Shown: positions 18,127 to 26,974, counted from the first letter of the stretch. The stretch: DNA of 58,392 nt from Mesorhizobium sp. SARCC-RB16n (GCF_008520305.1 NZ_ML703300.1:1-58392); one strand, 5' to 3'. Numbers and translations are program-made. The notes: generated by a model from the letters alone, not told the origin.

Positions 18127-18612
18127 GTGAAGTCTCTGACAAATGGTGATCGTCCAGTGCGAAACGAAGTTGAACGAAGGCAGCGATGGATGGCGGTCCT
18201 CGCGCGCGCCAGCCGCGACGAGCTCGAACAGGCATACCTGGATCTGCCAAATGCGCCCGCTTACATTTGGCTGCGGCCGCCAGAGAGCGGCCTTGTTCTT
18301 GTGCGTGGGCGGACCGGCGAAACCGAGGCCTCCTTCAATCTCGGCGAGGTTACGACAACACGCTGTGCCCTCAAGCTCATCGACGGCACGACGGGGTTTG
18401 CATTTACCCTCGGTCGCGATCAGCGCCAGGCGGAACTTGCGGCGCTATTTGATGCGCTGTTGCAACGAGGCGACGAGACTGCTTCGGCCAGCTTGAAAGT
18501 CGTCTCCGAATTCGAGCACGCGCAATCCCTGCGCCGTGATCTCAAAAGCCGCAAGGCGGCTTCGACGAAAGTCGACTTCTTCGCAATGTCCCAAGCCAGA
18601 GAGCCTGACTGA
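18127..18612 (+). CDS. phnG: PhnG, C-P lyase core complex subunit
   Basis: A 161-residue subunit of the PhnGHIJ core complex, which in the cytosol transfers phosphonate to ribose and prepares carbon-phosphorus bond cleavage. The recognisable core begins ERRQRWMAVLARASRDEL and continues through GEVTTTRCALKL and GFAFTLGRDQRQAELAALFDALLQ. The start is a GTG at 18127, giving a length slightly above the usual 150. The stop overlaps the phnH start by one base (TGATG), so the genes are translationally coupled. It opens the phnGHIJKML operon. Confidence 0.93.
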   Translation: MKSLTNGDRPVRNEVERRQRWMAVLARASRDELEQAYLDLPNAPAYIWLRPPESGLVLVRGRTGETEASFNLGEVTTTRCALKLIDGTTGFAFTLGRDQRQAELAALFDALLQRGDETASASLKVVSEFEHAQSLRRDLKSRKAASTKVDFFAMSQAREPD

Positions 18613-19211
18613 TGAGCGCCATGGAGACCGCGGGGATCGAGCCTGGCTTTAGAGATCCCGTCTTCGACAGCCAGCATACGTTTCGATGCATCCTGGATGC
18701 CTTTGGATATGTCGGACGGGCCCAAGTGCTTTCTCGCGCCAACACGCGGATCGGCCCTCTCGATCCCGCGACCATCGCGGTTTGCCTGACACTGACCGAC
18801 TTTGAGACGCCGATCTGGCTTGATCCGGTGGCAGATTCGAAGCCGGTCCGAGATTTTCTCGCGTTCCACTGCGGCGTGACGGTCACCAGTGCAGAAGCAT
18901 CCTCGTTTGCCATCGTTGGCAATCCCGCGAGCATGCCGCGCCTAGATCAGTTCGCACTCGGAACCGACCTGGAGCCGCAATGCTCGACAACGCTTGTCAT
19001 TCAGGTCCCGGCTTTTGACGGTGGCCCGCTGGTGCGGCTGCGCGGCCCAGGTATCCAAAGCGACATCTCGCTGGCTATCCCAAGTCTTCCCTCCTGGTTC
19101 TGGGAGGACTGGCAGGCCAACCACGAGCTCTATCCAATCGGCGTGGATGTTCTCTTTACCTGCGGCAGTTCGGTGCTCGCCCTTCCCCGCAGCGTTTCAG
19201 TGGAGGTTTAG
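18612..19211 (+). CDS. phnH: PhnH, C-P lyase core complex subunit
   Basis: A 199-residue subunit of the C-P lyase core complex, close to the family's usual length. PhnH is a catalytically silent relative of PLP enzymes that joins PhnG, PhnI and PhnJ. Family segments seen are FRCILDAFGYVGRA, CLTLTDFETPIWL, FHCGVTVTSAEASSFA and GPGIQSDISLAIPSLPSWFWEDWQANHELYPIGVD-type sequence, normally near the C-terminus. It directly abuts phnI, whose ATG follows the TAG stop with no gap. Confidence 0.93.
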   Translation: MSAMETAGIEPGFRDPVFDSQHTFRCILDAFGYVGRAQVLSRANTRIGPLDPATIAVCLTLTDFETPIWLDPVADSKPVRDFLAFHCGVTVTSAEASSFAIVGNPASMPRLDQFALGTDLEPQCSTTLVIQVPAFDGGPLVRLRGPGIQSDISLAIPSLPSWFWEDWQANHELYPIGVDVLFTCGSSVLALPRSVSVEV

Positions 19212-20318
19212 ATGGCTTATGTTGCCGTTAAAGGAGGCGAGCAGGCGATCCTGAACTCGCACCGCCTGATTGCGGAAGAACGCCGCGGAGACGCTGCTGT
19301 TCCCGAGCTGACGGTCCGTCAGGTTGCCGAGCAGATGGGCCTGGCCGTCGACCGGGTGATGTGCGAGGGCTCCGTCTATGACCGGGAACTTGCCGCACTC
19401 GCGCTGAAACAGGCGCAAGGCGATGCCGTCGAAGCAATTTTTCTGCTGCGCGCCTACCGCACGACCATGCCGCGCTTCGCCGTCTCAAACACGCTCGATA
19501 CGGCACAAATGGCCATCCAGCGACGCGTTTCGGCAACGTTCAAGGACATACCCGGTGGCCACGTGCTTGGTTCGACCTACGAATACACGCATCGGCTCCT
19601 TGACTTCGATCTTCTCGATCCTGCGCCTTGCGAGGACACAAAGGCCAACATCGCGGACAGGCCGCTTGAATCCGGCGTCGGTCGAGCTTTCGACAGCATT
19701 CGTGACGAAGGCCTGATCGAAGTCGAAACAGCGCCAGCCGGGCAGCAGGCCGTTTTCGATCTGACACGAGAGCCGCTCAGTCTTCCGGCGGGGCGCGATC
19801 AGCGGTTGCAGAATCTCGCTCGCGGCGATGAAGGGTTCGTGGTCGGCTTGGCGTATTCCGCGCTACGGGGCTATGGCGCTGCCCACCCCTATGTCGGGGA
19901 AACGCGCGTTGGAGATGTCGCCGTCGAGATTGTGCCGGAGGAACTCGGCTTTGCGGTTTCCATCGGAGACATCACGGTGACCGAGTGCCAGATGCTCGAT
20001 CTGTTTGGCGGTTCAGAACTTCAACCTGCTCAGTTTACCCGGGGATACGGCCTCTCCTTTGGAAAGAGCGAGCGCAAGGCCATGGGAATGGCGATCGTCG
20101 ATCGATCCTTGCGCTGCCGGGAGTTGGGCGAGGAAGCGCGCTATCCAGTCCAGGACGAGGAGTTCGTGCTGGCCCACACCGACAATCTGGAAGCGGCTGG
20201 CTTCGTCTCGCACCTTACTCTGCCGCACTACGTCGACTTCCAGGCCGACCTGCAGTTCATACGACAATTGCGGCGGGAAAAGAGTGGCGACCATCTGGAC
20301 AAGGAGGCTGCGGAATGA
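19212..20318 (+). CDS. phnI: PhnI, C-P lyase core complex subunit
   Basis: A 368-residue subunit that, with PhnG, PhnH and PhnL, displaces adenine from ATP by phosphonate to give ribose-1-phosphonate-5-triphosphate. Landmarks are MAYVAVKGGEQAILNSHRL, LTVRQVAEQMGLAVDRVMCEGS, FLLRAYRTTMPRF and GYGLSFGKSERKAMGMAIVDRSLR, the last in the conserved C-terminal region followed by EFVLAHTDNLEAAGFVSHLTLPHYVDFQ-type sequence. Length matches the family. Its stop overlaps the phnJ start by 4 bp (ATGA). Confidence 0.94.
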   Translation: MAYVAVKGGEQAILNSHRLIAEERRGDAAVPELTVRQVAEQMGLAVDRVMCEGSVYDRELAALALKQAQGDAVEAIFLLRAYRTTMPRFAVSNTLDTAQMAIQRRVSATFKDIPGGHVLGSTYEYTHRLLDFDLLDPAPCEDTKANIADRPLESGVGRAFDSIRDEGLIEVETAPAGQQAVFDLTREPLSLPAGRDQRLQNLARGDEGFVVGLAYSALRGYGAAHPYVGETRVGDVAVEIVPEELGFAVSIGDITVTECQMLDLFGGSELQPAQFTRGYGLSFGKSERKAMGMAIVDRSLRCRELGEEARYPVQDEEFVLAHTDNLEAAGFVSHLTLPHYVDFQADLQFIRQLRREKSGDHLDKEAAE

Positions 20319-21259
20319 CCGCCAATCAAGAAGGTGCAGCCCGCGGCGGCCGCCGCTCAGCATACAATTTTGCTTATCTCGATGAGCAGTCCAAGCGGAT
20401 GATCCGGCGGTGCATCCTGAAGGCGATGGCTGTCCCTGGTTTTCAGGTTCCGTTCGGCAGTCGCGAGATGCCGCTCGCCTATGGGTGGGGAACCGGCGGG
20501 ATCCAACTGACGGCCAGTATCATCGGTCCGGATGACAGGCTGAAGGTGATCGACCAGGGCGCCGACGATGCGACCAACGCAGTGTCCATTCGCCGCTTCT
20601 TCAAGAAGGTTACCGGCGTCGAAACTACGGAACAAACGAGTGCGGCCACCATCATCCAAACTCGCCACCGTGTGCCCGAAACGGCTCTCGAGGAACGGCA
20701 GATCCTCATCTATCAGGTACCGTCTCCAGAACCATTGAAGCGGCTGGAGCCGAGGGAAGCCGAGACGCGCAAGATGCATGCCTACGGGGAATACGGTCTG
20801 ATGAGCGTTCAGCTCTACGAAGACATCTCCCGTTTCGGCCATATCGCGACAACCAACAGCTATCCGGTCATGACGAATGAACGCTACCTGATGTCGCCGT
20901 CGCCGATCCCCAAGTTTGACAACCCGAAGCTCGGGAAGAATCCAGCCATCCAGCTTTTCGGCGCCGGCCGTGAAAAGCGAATCTACGCTGTCCCGCCGTA
21001 CACACAGGTGCGCAGTCTCGATTTTGATGACCATCCATTCAAAGTGCAGCGATGGACCCAAAGTTGCTCGCTTTGCGGAGCAACAGAAAGCTATCTCGAC
21101 GAGATCTTGATGGACGATAAAGGGCAGCGCATGTTCGTCTGCTCCGACACCGACTACTGCGCGACGCGAAAGGAAAGCCAGCAAGCCAGTTCGAATGACG
21201 GGACCTCTGGCTCGCCTGCTCATCCATCGAGGGAAGCCGAAAAAGGGCCGAACTCATGA
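20315..21259 (+). CDS. phnJ: PhnJ, radical-SAM carbon-phosphorus lyase
   Basis: The 314-residue catalytic subunit that breaks the C-P bond of ribose-1-phosphonate-5-phosphate by radical chemistry. Cys251, Cys254, Cys276 and Cys282 have the same spacing as the four key cysteines of E. coli PhnJ (241, 244, 266, 272), shifted by 10. Three bind the 4Fe-4S cluster; the last corresponds to the thiyl-radical cysteine. Gly42 in AVPGFQVPFGSREMP aligns with the glycyl-radical Gly32. All chemistry residues are therefore present. The start at 20315 overlaps phnI (ATGA). The C-terminus carries about 25 extra low-complexity residues, and an in-frame upstream extension lies inside phnI and is not real. Confidence 0.96.
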   Translation: MTANQEGAARGGRRSAYNFAYLDEQSKRMIRRCILKAMAVPGFQVPFGSREMPLAYGWGTGGIQLTASIIGPDDRLKVIDQGADDATNAVSIRRFFKKVTGVETTEQTSAATIIQTRHRVPETALEERQILIYQVPSPEPLKRLEPREAETRKMHAYGEYGLMSVQLYEDISRFGHIATTNSYPVMTNERYLMSPSPIPKFDNPKLGKNPAIQLFGAGREKRIYAVPPYTQVRSLDFDDHPFKVQRWTQSCSLCGATESYLDEILMDDKGQRMFVCSDTDYCATRKESQQASSNDGTSGSPAHPSREAEKGPNS

Positions 21260-22056
21260 ACGCGGTCTCAAGACAAATACGGCCAGGCCGCCGACAGCCG
21301 CTCTTGTCCGTCAGCCACCTGACGAAGGCCTATGGAAGGACGTTGGGCTGCGAGGATATCTCCTTCGACCTCTTTCCAGGCGAGATCATTGCGATCGTCG
21401 GGGAATCAGGATCGGGCAAGTCAACGCTGCTCAATTGTCTTTCAGGGCAGATGGTGCCTGACAAGGGCTCTGTCGTTTACGCCATGCAGGACAAAGGGCC
21501 GACGGACGTCCTCACCCTGAAGGAACCAGAGCGTCGCAGGCTGATGCGGACGGACTGGGGCCTCGTCCATCAAAACCCGCGGGACGGTCTCAGGATGGCG
21601 GTGAGTGCCGGCGGCAACATCGGCGAGCGGCCGATGGGCCTCGGCGCCAGGCACTATGGCGACATCCGAAACGAGGCTCAAGACTGGCTCACCCAAGTCG
21701 AGATCGATCTCTCACGAACCGATCATCATCCCAAGACATTCTCCGGGGGCATGCAGCAACGCTTGCAGATTGCCAGGATCCTCGTGACCAGGCCACGCCT
21801 CGTCTTCATGGACGAGCCCACCGGCGGCCTCGACGTTTCCGTTCAAGCGCGCTTGCTCGACCTCCTGCGAGGCCTGGTCATGAACATCGGCGTCGCCGTC
21901 GTGCTGGTGACGCACGACCTTTCCGTCGCCCGGCTTTTGGCCCACCGGATCATCGTCATGCGGCGAGGCAATATCGTGGAGACAGGTCTGACCGACCAGG
22001 TCCTGGATGACCCGCACCACCCCTATACCCAACTTCTCGTTTCCTCGGTGCTTTAG
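21256..22056 (+). CDS. phnK: PhnK, C-P lyase ATP-binding protein
   Basis: A 266-residue ABC-type ATPase that docks on the PhnGHIJ core rather than driving a membrane transporter. It has Walker [12 protein letters not shown]-loop region HQNPRDGLRM, signature FSGGMQQRLQIARIL, Walker B LVFMDEPTGGLDVSVQARLLDL and H-loop LVTHDLSVARLLAHR. The GGLDVSVQARLLDLLRGLV sequence is characteristic of PhnK. The start overlaps phnJ by 4 bp and phnM follows with no gap. The importer ATPases in the window are longer and end in a cysteine-bearing extension that PhnK lacks. Confidence 0.95.
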   Translation: MNAVSRQIRPGRRQPLLSVSHLTKAYGRTLGCEDISFDLFPGEIIAIVGESGSGKSTLLNCLSGQMVPDKGSVVYAMQDKGPTDVLTLKEPERRRLMRTDWGLVHQNPRDGLRMAVSAGGNIGERPMGLGARHYGDIRNEAQDWLTQVEIDLSRTDHHPKTFSGGMQQRLQIARILVTRPRLVFMDEPTGGLDVSVQARLLDLLRGLVMNIGVAVVLVTHDLSVARLLAHRIIVMRRGNIVETGLTDQVLDDPHHPYTQLLVSSVL

Positions 22057-23256
22057 ATGCTCTTCGAAAACAATGCTCCCTGGAGCAGCCAGGCTGCAAA
22101 ACGCCAAGCGAAAGAACTGACGCTGACAGGCGCCAGATTGGTTCTGCCCGACGAATCCTTTGAGGGAACTGTCCACATCAGGGACGGTCTGGTCCGCGAT
22201 GTGTCCGCTGGCCGGAGCTCTCTGCCAACGGCGATGAACCTCGAAGGCGGTTACCTGTCGCCAGGGCTGGTCGATCTTCATACGGACAATGTCGAAAAGC
22301 ACGCGTTGCCGCGCGTCGGGGTGATCTGGAACCCGCTTTCGGCTGTCGTGGCCCACGACGCAGTGGTTGCGGCAGCCGGCATCACAACGGTCTTCGATTC
22401 CTTGTCATTGGGCTCCATGACGCGCGATGACACAACAAAGAGCGATAGGACGCGGATCGTGCCTCTGATCGTCGAGGCTATCGGGACCGCTCAACAACTT
22501 GGCCTCCTACGCGCGGATCACTTCCTCCATCTGCGCTGTGAAATAACCGATGAAGGCGTGGTGTCGGCGTTCGAACGGCACGGCGACAATCCGCTGGTCA
22601 AGCTCGTATCCGTCATGGACCACGCGCCTGGTCATCGCCAGTCGCCTCAGTTAGAGCGCTTCCGGGCGATGCAGATCAGAGACTATGGCTGGTCGGAAGA
22701 AGACGCCGACCGCCGCGTGGCGGAATGGATCGAAGCGTCCCGTACGATTGGACCTCAGAATCAAGCGAGGATCATTGCACGTGCACGGCAATTGCCGATC
22801 GCGAGCCATGACGACGAGACGCCTCAGCATGTTCGGGAAGCGCACCGCGCCGGCGTGACAATCTCCGAGTTTCCAACGACCCGGACTGCTGCAGAAACCG
22901 CGCATTCTCTCGGCATCCACATTTTGATGGGAGCACCGAATGTCGTGCGCGGGGTCTCTCACTCGGGAAACATCAGCGCACGTGAGCTGGCGGCCGCTGG
23001 TCACCTCGATATTCTTGCATCCGACTATGTCCCAGCGAGCATGTTGCATGCGGCCCTCCAGCTCACGCGGGACCCGATTGGGATGAGCCTTCCCAAGGCG
23101 ATTGCCACAACTAGCTTGAACCCCGCCTTGGCCACAGGCTTTACCGATCGCGGCGCGATCAAGATCGGAGCAAGAGCCGATCTTTGCCACTTTGTTGAAA
23201 TCGGTGACGTGCCCCTGGTGCGCGGCGTGTGGAAGGAAGGCGCCCGGGTGTTCTAA
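22057..23256 (+). CDS. phnM: PhnM, ribose-1-methylphosphonate-5-triphosphate diphosphatase
   Basis: A 399-residue amidohydrolase-fold enzyme that removes pyrophosphate from the ribose-phosphonate triphosphate intermediate. Metal-ligand motifs are visible: [12 protein letters not shown] near residue 75, [10 protein letters not shown] and [13 protein letters not shown]. The N-terminus (about 20 residues before [13 protein letters not shown]) is longer than usual; an internal start cannot be excluded, but the ATG immediately after the phnK stop suits translational coupling. In E. coli phnM follows phnL; here it lies between phnK and phnL. Confidence 0.94.
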   Translation: MLFENNAPWSSQAAKRQAKELTLTGARLVLPDESFEGTVHIRDGLVRDVSAGRSSLPTAMNLEGGYLSPGLVDLHTDNVEKHALPRVGVIWNPLSAVVAHDAVVAAAGITTVFDSLSLGSMTRDDTTKSDRTRIVPLIVEAIGTAQQLGLLRADHFLHLRCEITDEGVVSAFERHGDNPLVKLVSVMDHAPGHRQSPQLERFRAMQIRDYGWSEEDADRRVAEWIEASRTIGPQNQARIIARARQLPIASHDDETPQHVREAHRAGVTISEFPTTRTAAETAHSLGIHILMGAPNVVRGVSHSGNISARELAAAGHLDILASDYVPASMLHAALQLTRDPIGMSLPKAIATTSLNPALATGFTDRGAIKIGARADLCHFVEIGDVPLVRGVWKEGARVF

Positions 23257-23300
23257 CGCCGGCTGAGCTCCTCCTCGTATGCCTTCGCAAAGGAAATTCA

Positions 23301-24065
23301 ATGGAACATGCACTTGAGCGTCAAGCGCTTCGCGCCGTCGGTCTTACCAAGGCCTTTACGCTCCACACGCAGGGTGGGATCATTCTGCCCGTATTCAAAG
23401 ACATCGAGTTGACCGTGCGAGCTGGTGAATGCGTCTGCCTGCATGGGCCGTCCGGCGCTGGAAAGTCGACGCTATTGCGTTCCCTCTATGCCAATTACAA
23501 GCCGGACGCCGGACAGATCCTGGTGGATCACCAAGGCGAAACCGTCGATCTACTGGCGGCTGAGCCATGGGAAGTCGTCGAAATCCGTCGCAGCACGATC
23601 GGTTATGTCAGTCAGTTCCTTCGTGTCATTCCGCGCGTCACGGCTCTCGCCGTTGTCTCCGAACCGGCCATCGCCAAGGGGATGCCGGCCGATGAGGTCA
23701 AGGCACGCGCCAAGAGCCTGCTCACGCGACTGCGCATCCCTGAGCGACTTTGGTCGCTCGCGCCCGCCACCTTCTCCGGCGGCGAACAGCAGCGTGTCAA
23801 CATCGCCCGCGGCTTCATCATCGACTATCCAATCTTGCTTCTTGATGAGCCGACTGCCTCTTTGGATGCTGCCAACCGCGAGACGGTGGTTGAATTGATC
23901 CGCGAGGCCAAATCACGCCGCACAGCCATCGTCGGTATTTTCCACGACGAAGAGGTGCGCAACGCCGTCGCCGACCGCTTGTTTGAGGTTGGAAGGTCGG
24001 CCGAACCCGCTGTGCCTTCGTCGAAGTTCGCCACAGGCACATCGGTCGGAGCGCTAGTAGTGTGA
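23301..24065 (+). CDS. phnL: PhnL, C-P lyase ATP-binding protein
   Basis: A 254-residue ABC-type ATPase needed with PhnGHI for phosphonate ribosylation. It has Walker [16 protein letters not shown], the family-specific [23 protein letters not shown] segment, signature [15 protein letters not shown], Walker [13 protein letters not shown] and H-loop FHDEE in place of the usual SHD. The ATG at 23301 follows AAAGGAAA at a good distance; a start 24 codons upstream would overlap phnM. It closes the phn operon. No phnN, phnO or phnP follows. Confidence 0.94.
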   Translation: MEHALERQALRAVGLTKAFTLHTQGGIILPVFKDIELTVRAGECVCLHGPSGAGKSTLLRSLYANYKPDAGQILVDHQGETVDLLAAEPWEVVEIRRSTIGYVSQFLRVIPRVTALAVVSEPAIAKGMPADEVKARAKSLLTRLRIPERLWSLAPATFSGGEQQRVNIARGFIIDYPILLLDEPTASLDAANRETVVELIREAKSRRTAIVGIFHDEEVRNAVADRLFEVGRSAEPAVPSSKFATGTSVGALVV

Positions 24066-24564
24066 CCGGCCAAATCGGCGAGCATCATCCGCGGATCGAA
24101 CCGATATCGCCGTGACAGCCGAGCCTGTCCGCTACAGTTTCCATACCACCTGAAAGCGCCTTGGCGAAGGGCGCCGCAGATAGCGCGACATTGTCACAGC
24201 GCTAGCATTGCCAGCCTTCCGCGTCCGTGAGTCTACACAATCCTTTGCGGGGGCAAGCAGCCTTCATGGATTGCGCAGTGAGCAATTTGTGAGAGTGCGC
24301 CGAAGTGAGACTTGAACCTGAACAGAATGTCGAACCTGTTGAGCTGGTTTGGCATTGGAGAGGCTGGTCTAAAAGGCTTCGTTCAGAATGCCTGCGCTTT
24401 CGCAGAGACGTCATTGTGGAACCTATGCTTACACTATAGCGACACGATTTCATCCGCTTCCGCCCAGTTCGGTTTGAATCAGGTCCACATCTGGCCGACC
24501 GTATTAGTTGCATATCCCGAGATTGGAGGATATGAGCGTGTTGGTTTGAATTGAGGATCTCACG
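24066..24564. other. Intergenic stretch between phnL and mucR-like gene
   Basis: About 500 bp without a convincing gene. An open frame at 24312-24554 has no family resemblance and no good ribosome site. Short inverted repeats occur, for example TAGCGC and GCGCTA within 24181-24204, but none is followed by a T-run. The last 150 bp are more AT-rich and probably hold the mucR promoter and autoregulatory sites. Confidence 0.5.
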
Positions 24565-25005
24565 ATGTCAGAAGGCCCTACCAACAACCTTATCGAACTT
24601 ACTGCGGAGATCGTTTCCGCTTATGTCCAGAAGAACGCTGTGCCAGTGTCCGGACTGCCCGACTTGATCGCCAGCGTGAATTCGGCGCTGTCTAATATTG
24701 ACCAGCAGAGACCAACAGAGGCGCCCGCCCCCAGGCCAGCAGTTAATCCCAAGCGATCCGTATTCCCGGATTACATCATTAGCCTTGAAGACGGCCAGAA
24801 ATACAAGTCTCTCAAGCGTCATCTTGCAACCCGGCACGGGATGACGCCCGTTGAATATCGGGCAAAATGGGGGTTGGCGAAAGATTATCCGATGGTCGCG
24901 CCGAATTACTCGGCAACCCGATCGGCGCTGGCAAAATCGCTGGGTTTGGGAAGGAAGCCGACTGCGGTCAAGAAGCCTGCTGCGAAACGCAAGGCAAAGG
25001 CCTGA
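24565..25005 (+). CDS. Ros/MucR-family regulator lacking the canonical zinc cysteine
   Basis: A 146-residue transcriptional regulator of the Ros/MucR family, which controls exopolysaccharide, motility and symbiosis genes in rhizobia. The family start LIELTAEIVSAYVQKNAVPVSGLPDLIASV and the DNA-binding core KYKSLKRHLATRHGMTPVEYRAKWGL are unmistakable. In place of the usual CLEDG or CLECG it has SLEDG, so no zinc-binding Cys is present while both His residues (RHLATRH) remain. Mesorhizobium Ml proteins that lack these cysteines are known to fold and bind DNA without zinc. The C-terminus is Lys/Ala-rich. It appears monocistronic, with GAGGAT upstream of the ATG. Confidence 0.93.
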   Translation: MSEGPTNNLIELTAEIVSAYVQKNAVPVSGLPDLIASVNSALSNIDQQRPTEAPAPRPAVNPKRSVFPDYIISLEDGQKYKSLKRHLATRHGMTPVEYRAKWGLAKDYPMVAPNYSATRSALAKSLGLGRKPTAVKKPAAKRKAKA

Positions 25006-25781
25006 GGTGTCGTCGCGCTGCCGTTGTCCTACAGGTCAACAGAGGAGGTGACCTGCGATGGCCGCTACGAATAGGTCCATGAAGGCGAGCGAAAGTCCTG
25101 CTTTCGTCGACGAGGTGATTAAGCCGGAGTGCAGTATCTGCGGCTCTGCGACCGTGGCCATGTAATGGGCGGCAGCGAAGTGACCACGCATGAGGCAAGA
25201 CCTCCTGCGCATAACTCAAAAGCGCGGCAACAGAAATCTCTTTGTGCCGCCACCGTGGCTTAGCCGCGGTTGTTGTGCGCTACGAGACCCAAGGGTGGAA
25301 TGCGCCGAATTTGGAGGCCCGACTTGTTCTCTTCAAAGCCGGGACCGCGATAGAACTTCAACGTGGTAGCTGGTGACGCCGTGAGCAACCTGACCTTGGA
25401 GCATTCTGCCCGCCATATGCTCACTTCGCTCCGGAGAGCACTTCAGCCGTGCCCATCCTTCCTGGGCCCACTTCTTCGTCAGAGAGCTGCCGAAAGCGTT
25501 GCAACAGCAGCCGTGGAATATCCTCGTTGTGGGCAATTCGCGCTCTCATGAGGTTTCCGTAGCAGTTGGGCACGGCGCTGAAGCAATTCGTTCTCCGTCC
25601 ACTGCGGAGCTCGCCTTTCGGGCTGACGAAACCGTGGAGTGTGTGTCGGAGCGGCCCCGAGCGGGCCGGAGGCGCCTGCGCCTGGTCCCTAACGCCCAAT
25701 CTGGGGTTGTCTTGGCTGCAGGGGTAGTTGTACTGTTTTGCCAGAGCCATCACCCGCCCAGTAAGCTCGTGCGAGATCACC
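25006..25781. other. Intergenic stretch, probably decayed sequence
   Basis: About 780 bp without a gene I can support. Several frames on both strands stay open for 60-140 codons (for example 25333-25536 and 25421-25843 on the minus strand) but none shows a recognisable domain or a good ribosome site. The GC-rich codon bias of the surroundings makes such frames common. Confidence 0.4.
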
Positions 25782-26060
25782 ATGCTGAAGCCACTGCTCG
25801 ATCCCGATGTCGCCGACGAGGCGCCGACCTCTTCCGTCCTCACAGGCTACGATGAGGAGCGACTGCTCACCTACATTCGCCTTCTCGACGCCGCGGCCGA
25901 GGATGCTGACTGGCGCGAGGTGGCCAGGATCGTCTTGCATATTGATCCTCAGAAGGAGCCTGAGCGAGCATTCAGGGCATGGGAAACGCACCTCGCACGC
26001 GCTCGATGGATGACCGCGAATGGCTATCGCTACCTTCTTGCGGGCGGTGCACCGCACTGA
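25782..26060 (+). CDS. Small DUF2285-domain protein
   Basis: A 92-residue protein whose C-terminal 70 residues match DUF2285: LTGYDEERLLTYIRLLDAAAEDADWREVARIVLHIDPQ, then a Glu-Pro-Glu-Arg helix and HLARARWMTANGYRYLL. In Mesorhizobium ICEs, DUF2285 occurs in the antiactivator QseM and in the excision activator FseA, so a role in regulating a mobile element is likely by family. I chose the Met at 25782 because the longer in-frame start adds 18 unrelated residues. No qseC-like partner or other ICE gene is visible nearby. It may be a remnant of a lost element or of a longer protein. Confidence 0.8.
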   Translation: MLKPLLDPDVADEAPTSSVLTGYDEERLLTYIRLLDAAAEDADWREVARIVLHIDPQKEPERAFRAWETHLARARWMTANGYRYLLAGGAPH

Positions 26061-26718
26061 TCCTCAAGGCGACGAACGATTACGGAAACTTAAAATCGTT
26101 GGTCACTACGCGGAGGCCCGGCAACAAATCCTCACATGGTCGCGGCAGACGCGCCTCACCCCGCCCGGCCTTGCCTTCGATTGCATTGGGAGGGATCAGG
26201 ATTCAAACGCAAGGCTGCCAAGTCATTGCGGCTGCGCGTCCAGCCGCTCGGAAACCGCGACGCGGCTTGAACCGCGCCGACATCCCCGGCACGCAGCAAG
26301 GTGTGGCTAACAATCGAAAAGCTGCTTGAGTTACACTCCCGCCGTACTTGGAAGCAGCCGAGACCATGCCAACAGACAGTCAACATAGCCGTCGCGCCCG
26401 AACCTTGATCCACAATTTCACCAGGCTAAGGCGCGATCGAAAGGCTCCGCCATTCCGACCAGCAGCTGCGCATGTTCAGGTCTCGGTTCGATCCCGCCAT
26501 CGCAAGCTTAATGATCAGCCGGCGATCCCGGGGCGCGCAAAAATTTCGGCGAAGCGCTTCTTCGCTTGTGGCGGCGCATCGAAGTTGCGGAAGGCGTCGC
26601 TGGTCTATGGATTTTGGCCGACATTCCCTCTCTTTGACGAAAGACTTGCCGCTGCCTTCTGACCGCAACGGCAAATGAGCGACACGAAAAGCGTGCACTT
26701 CAGCAAGCCGTAAAGCAA
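26061..26718. other. Stretch without an intact gene; possible decayed coding sequence
   Basis: No intact gene is seen. A plus-strand frame to 26662 ends FPLFDERLAAAF, and the neighbouring frame continues LLTATANERHEKRALQQAVKQLL straight into the ORF at 26719. This suggests a single older gene broken by a frameshift near 26655-26662. I do not recognise the product. The first 300 bp hold nothing I can interpret. Confidence 0.35.
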
Positions 26719-26973
26719 TTGCTCGACGATAAAGACATTTTTGGTGTGTATGAGAAAGAGACCCTTGAAGGGGCTTCACACGAAGCGCTTTGTCTCAACC
26801 GCGACAAAATCTTCGATGATTTTCCCAACGCTCGGCTGGTTGATTTGGAGATAGTACGCGGTGGCGCAATCAACGACCGCACCGTTGGCGATCTGGCCAG
26901 CGCAGGAAACCCCTATGGGCCCATCTTGTCCATTATACATGCAGTAGAAAAATTCGTTCGATGGAATTTTTGA
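26719..26973 (+). CDS. Hypothetical protein, possibly the 3' part of a broken gene
   Basis: An 84-residue frame starting at TTG with no recognised family. It reads LLDDKDIFGVYEKETLEG and later NARLVDLEIVRGGAINDRTV, a normal soluble composition. The frame stays open upstream without an ATG through ANERHEKRALQQAVKQ, which looks like the same protein, so the TTG is probably not the original start. The stop lies 1 bp before the next gene (GTG at 26975), so the two may have been co-translated. Confidence 0.4.
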   Translation: MLDDKDIFGVYEKETLEGASHEALCLNRDKIFDDFPNARLVDLEIVRGGAINDRTVGDLASAGNPYGPILSIIHAVEKFVRWNF

Positions 26974-26974
26974 C

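Noticed and set aside
19985-20314. In-frame 110-codon extension upstream of phnJ
   Set aside because: It lies wholly inside phnI. The ATGA overlap at 20315 and the match to the PhnJ N-terminus fix the start.
24312-24554. 80-residue plus-strand frame before the mucR-like gene
   Set aside because: It has no family resemblance, no ribosome site, an unusual aromatic-rich composition and overlaps the probable promoter region.
25421-25855. Overlapping open frames on both strands before the DUF2285 gene, considered as a qseC-like partner
   Set aside because: Neither frame shows a helix-turn-helix or any known domain, and the compositions are Arg/Pro-rich as in chance frames.
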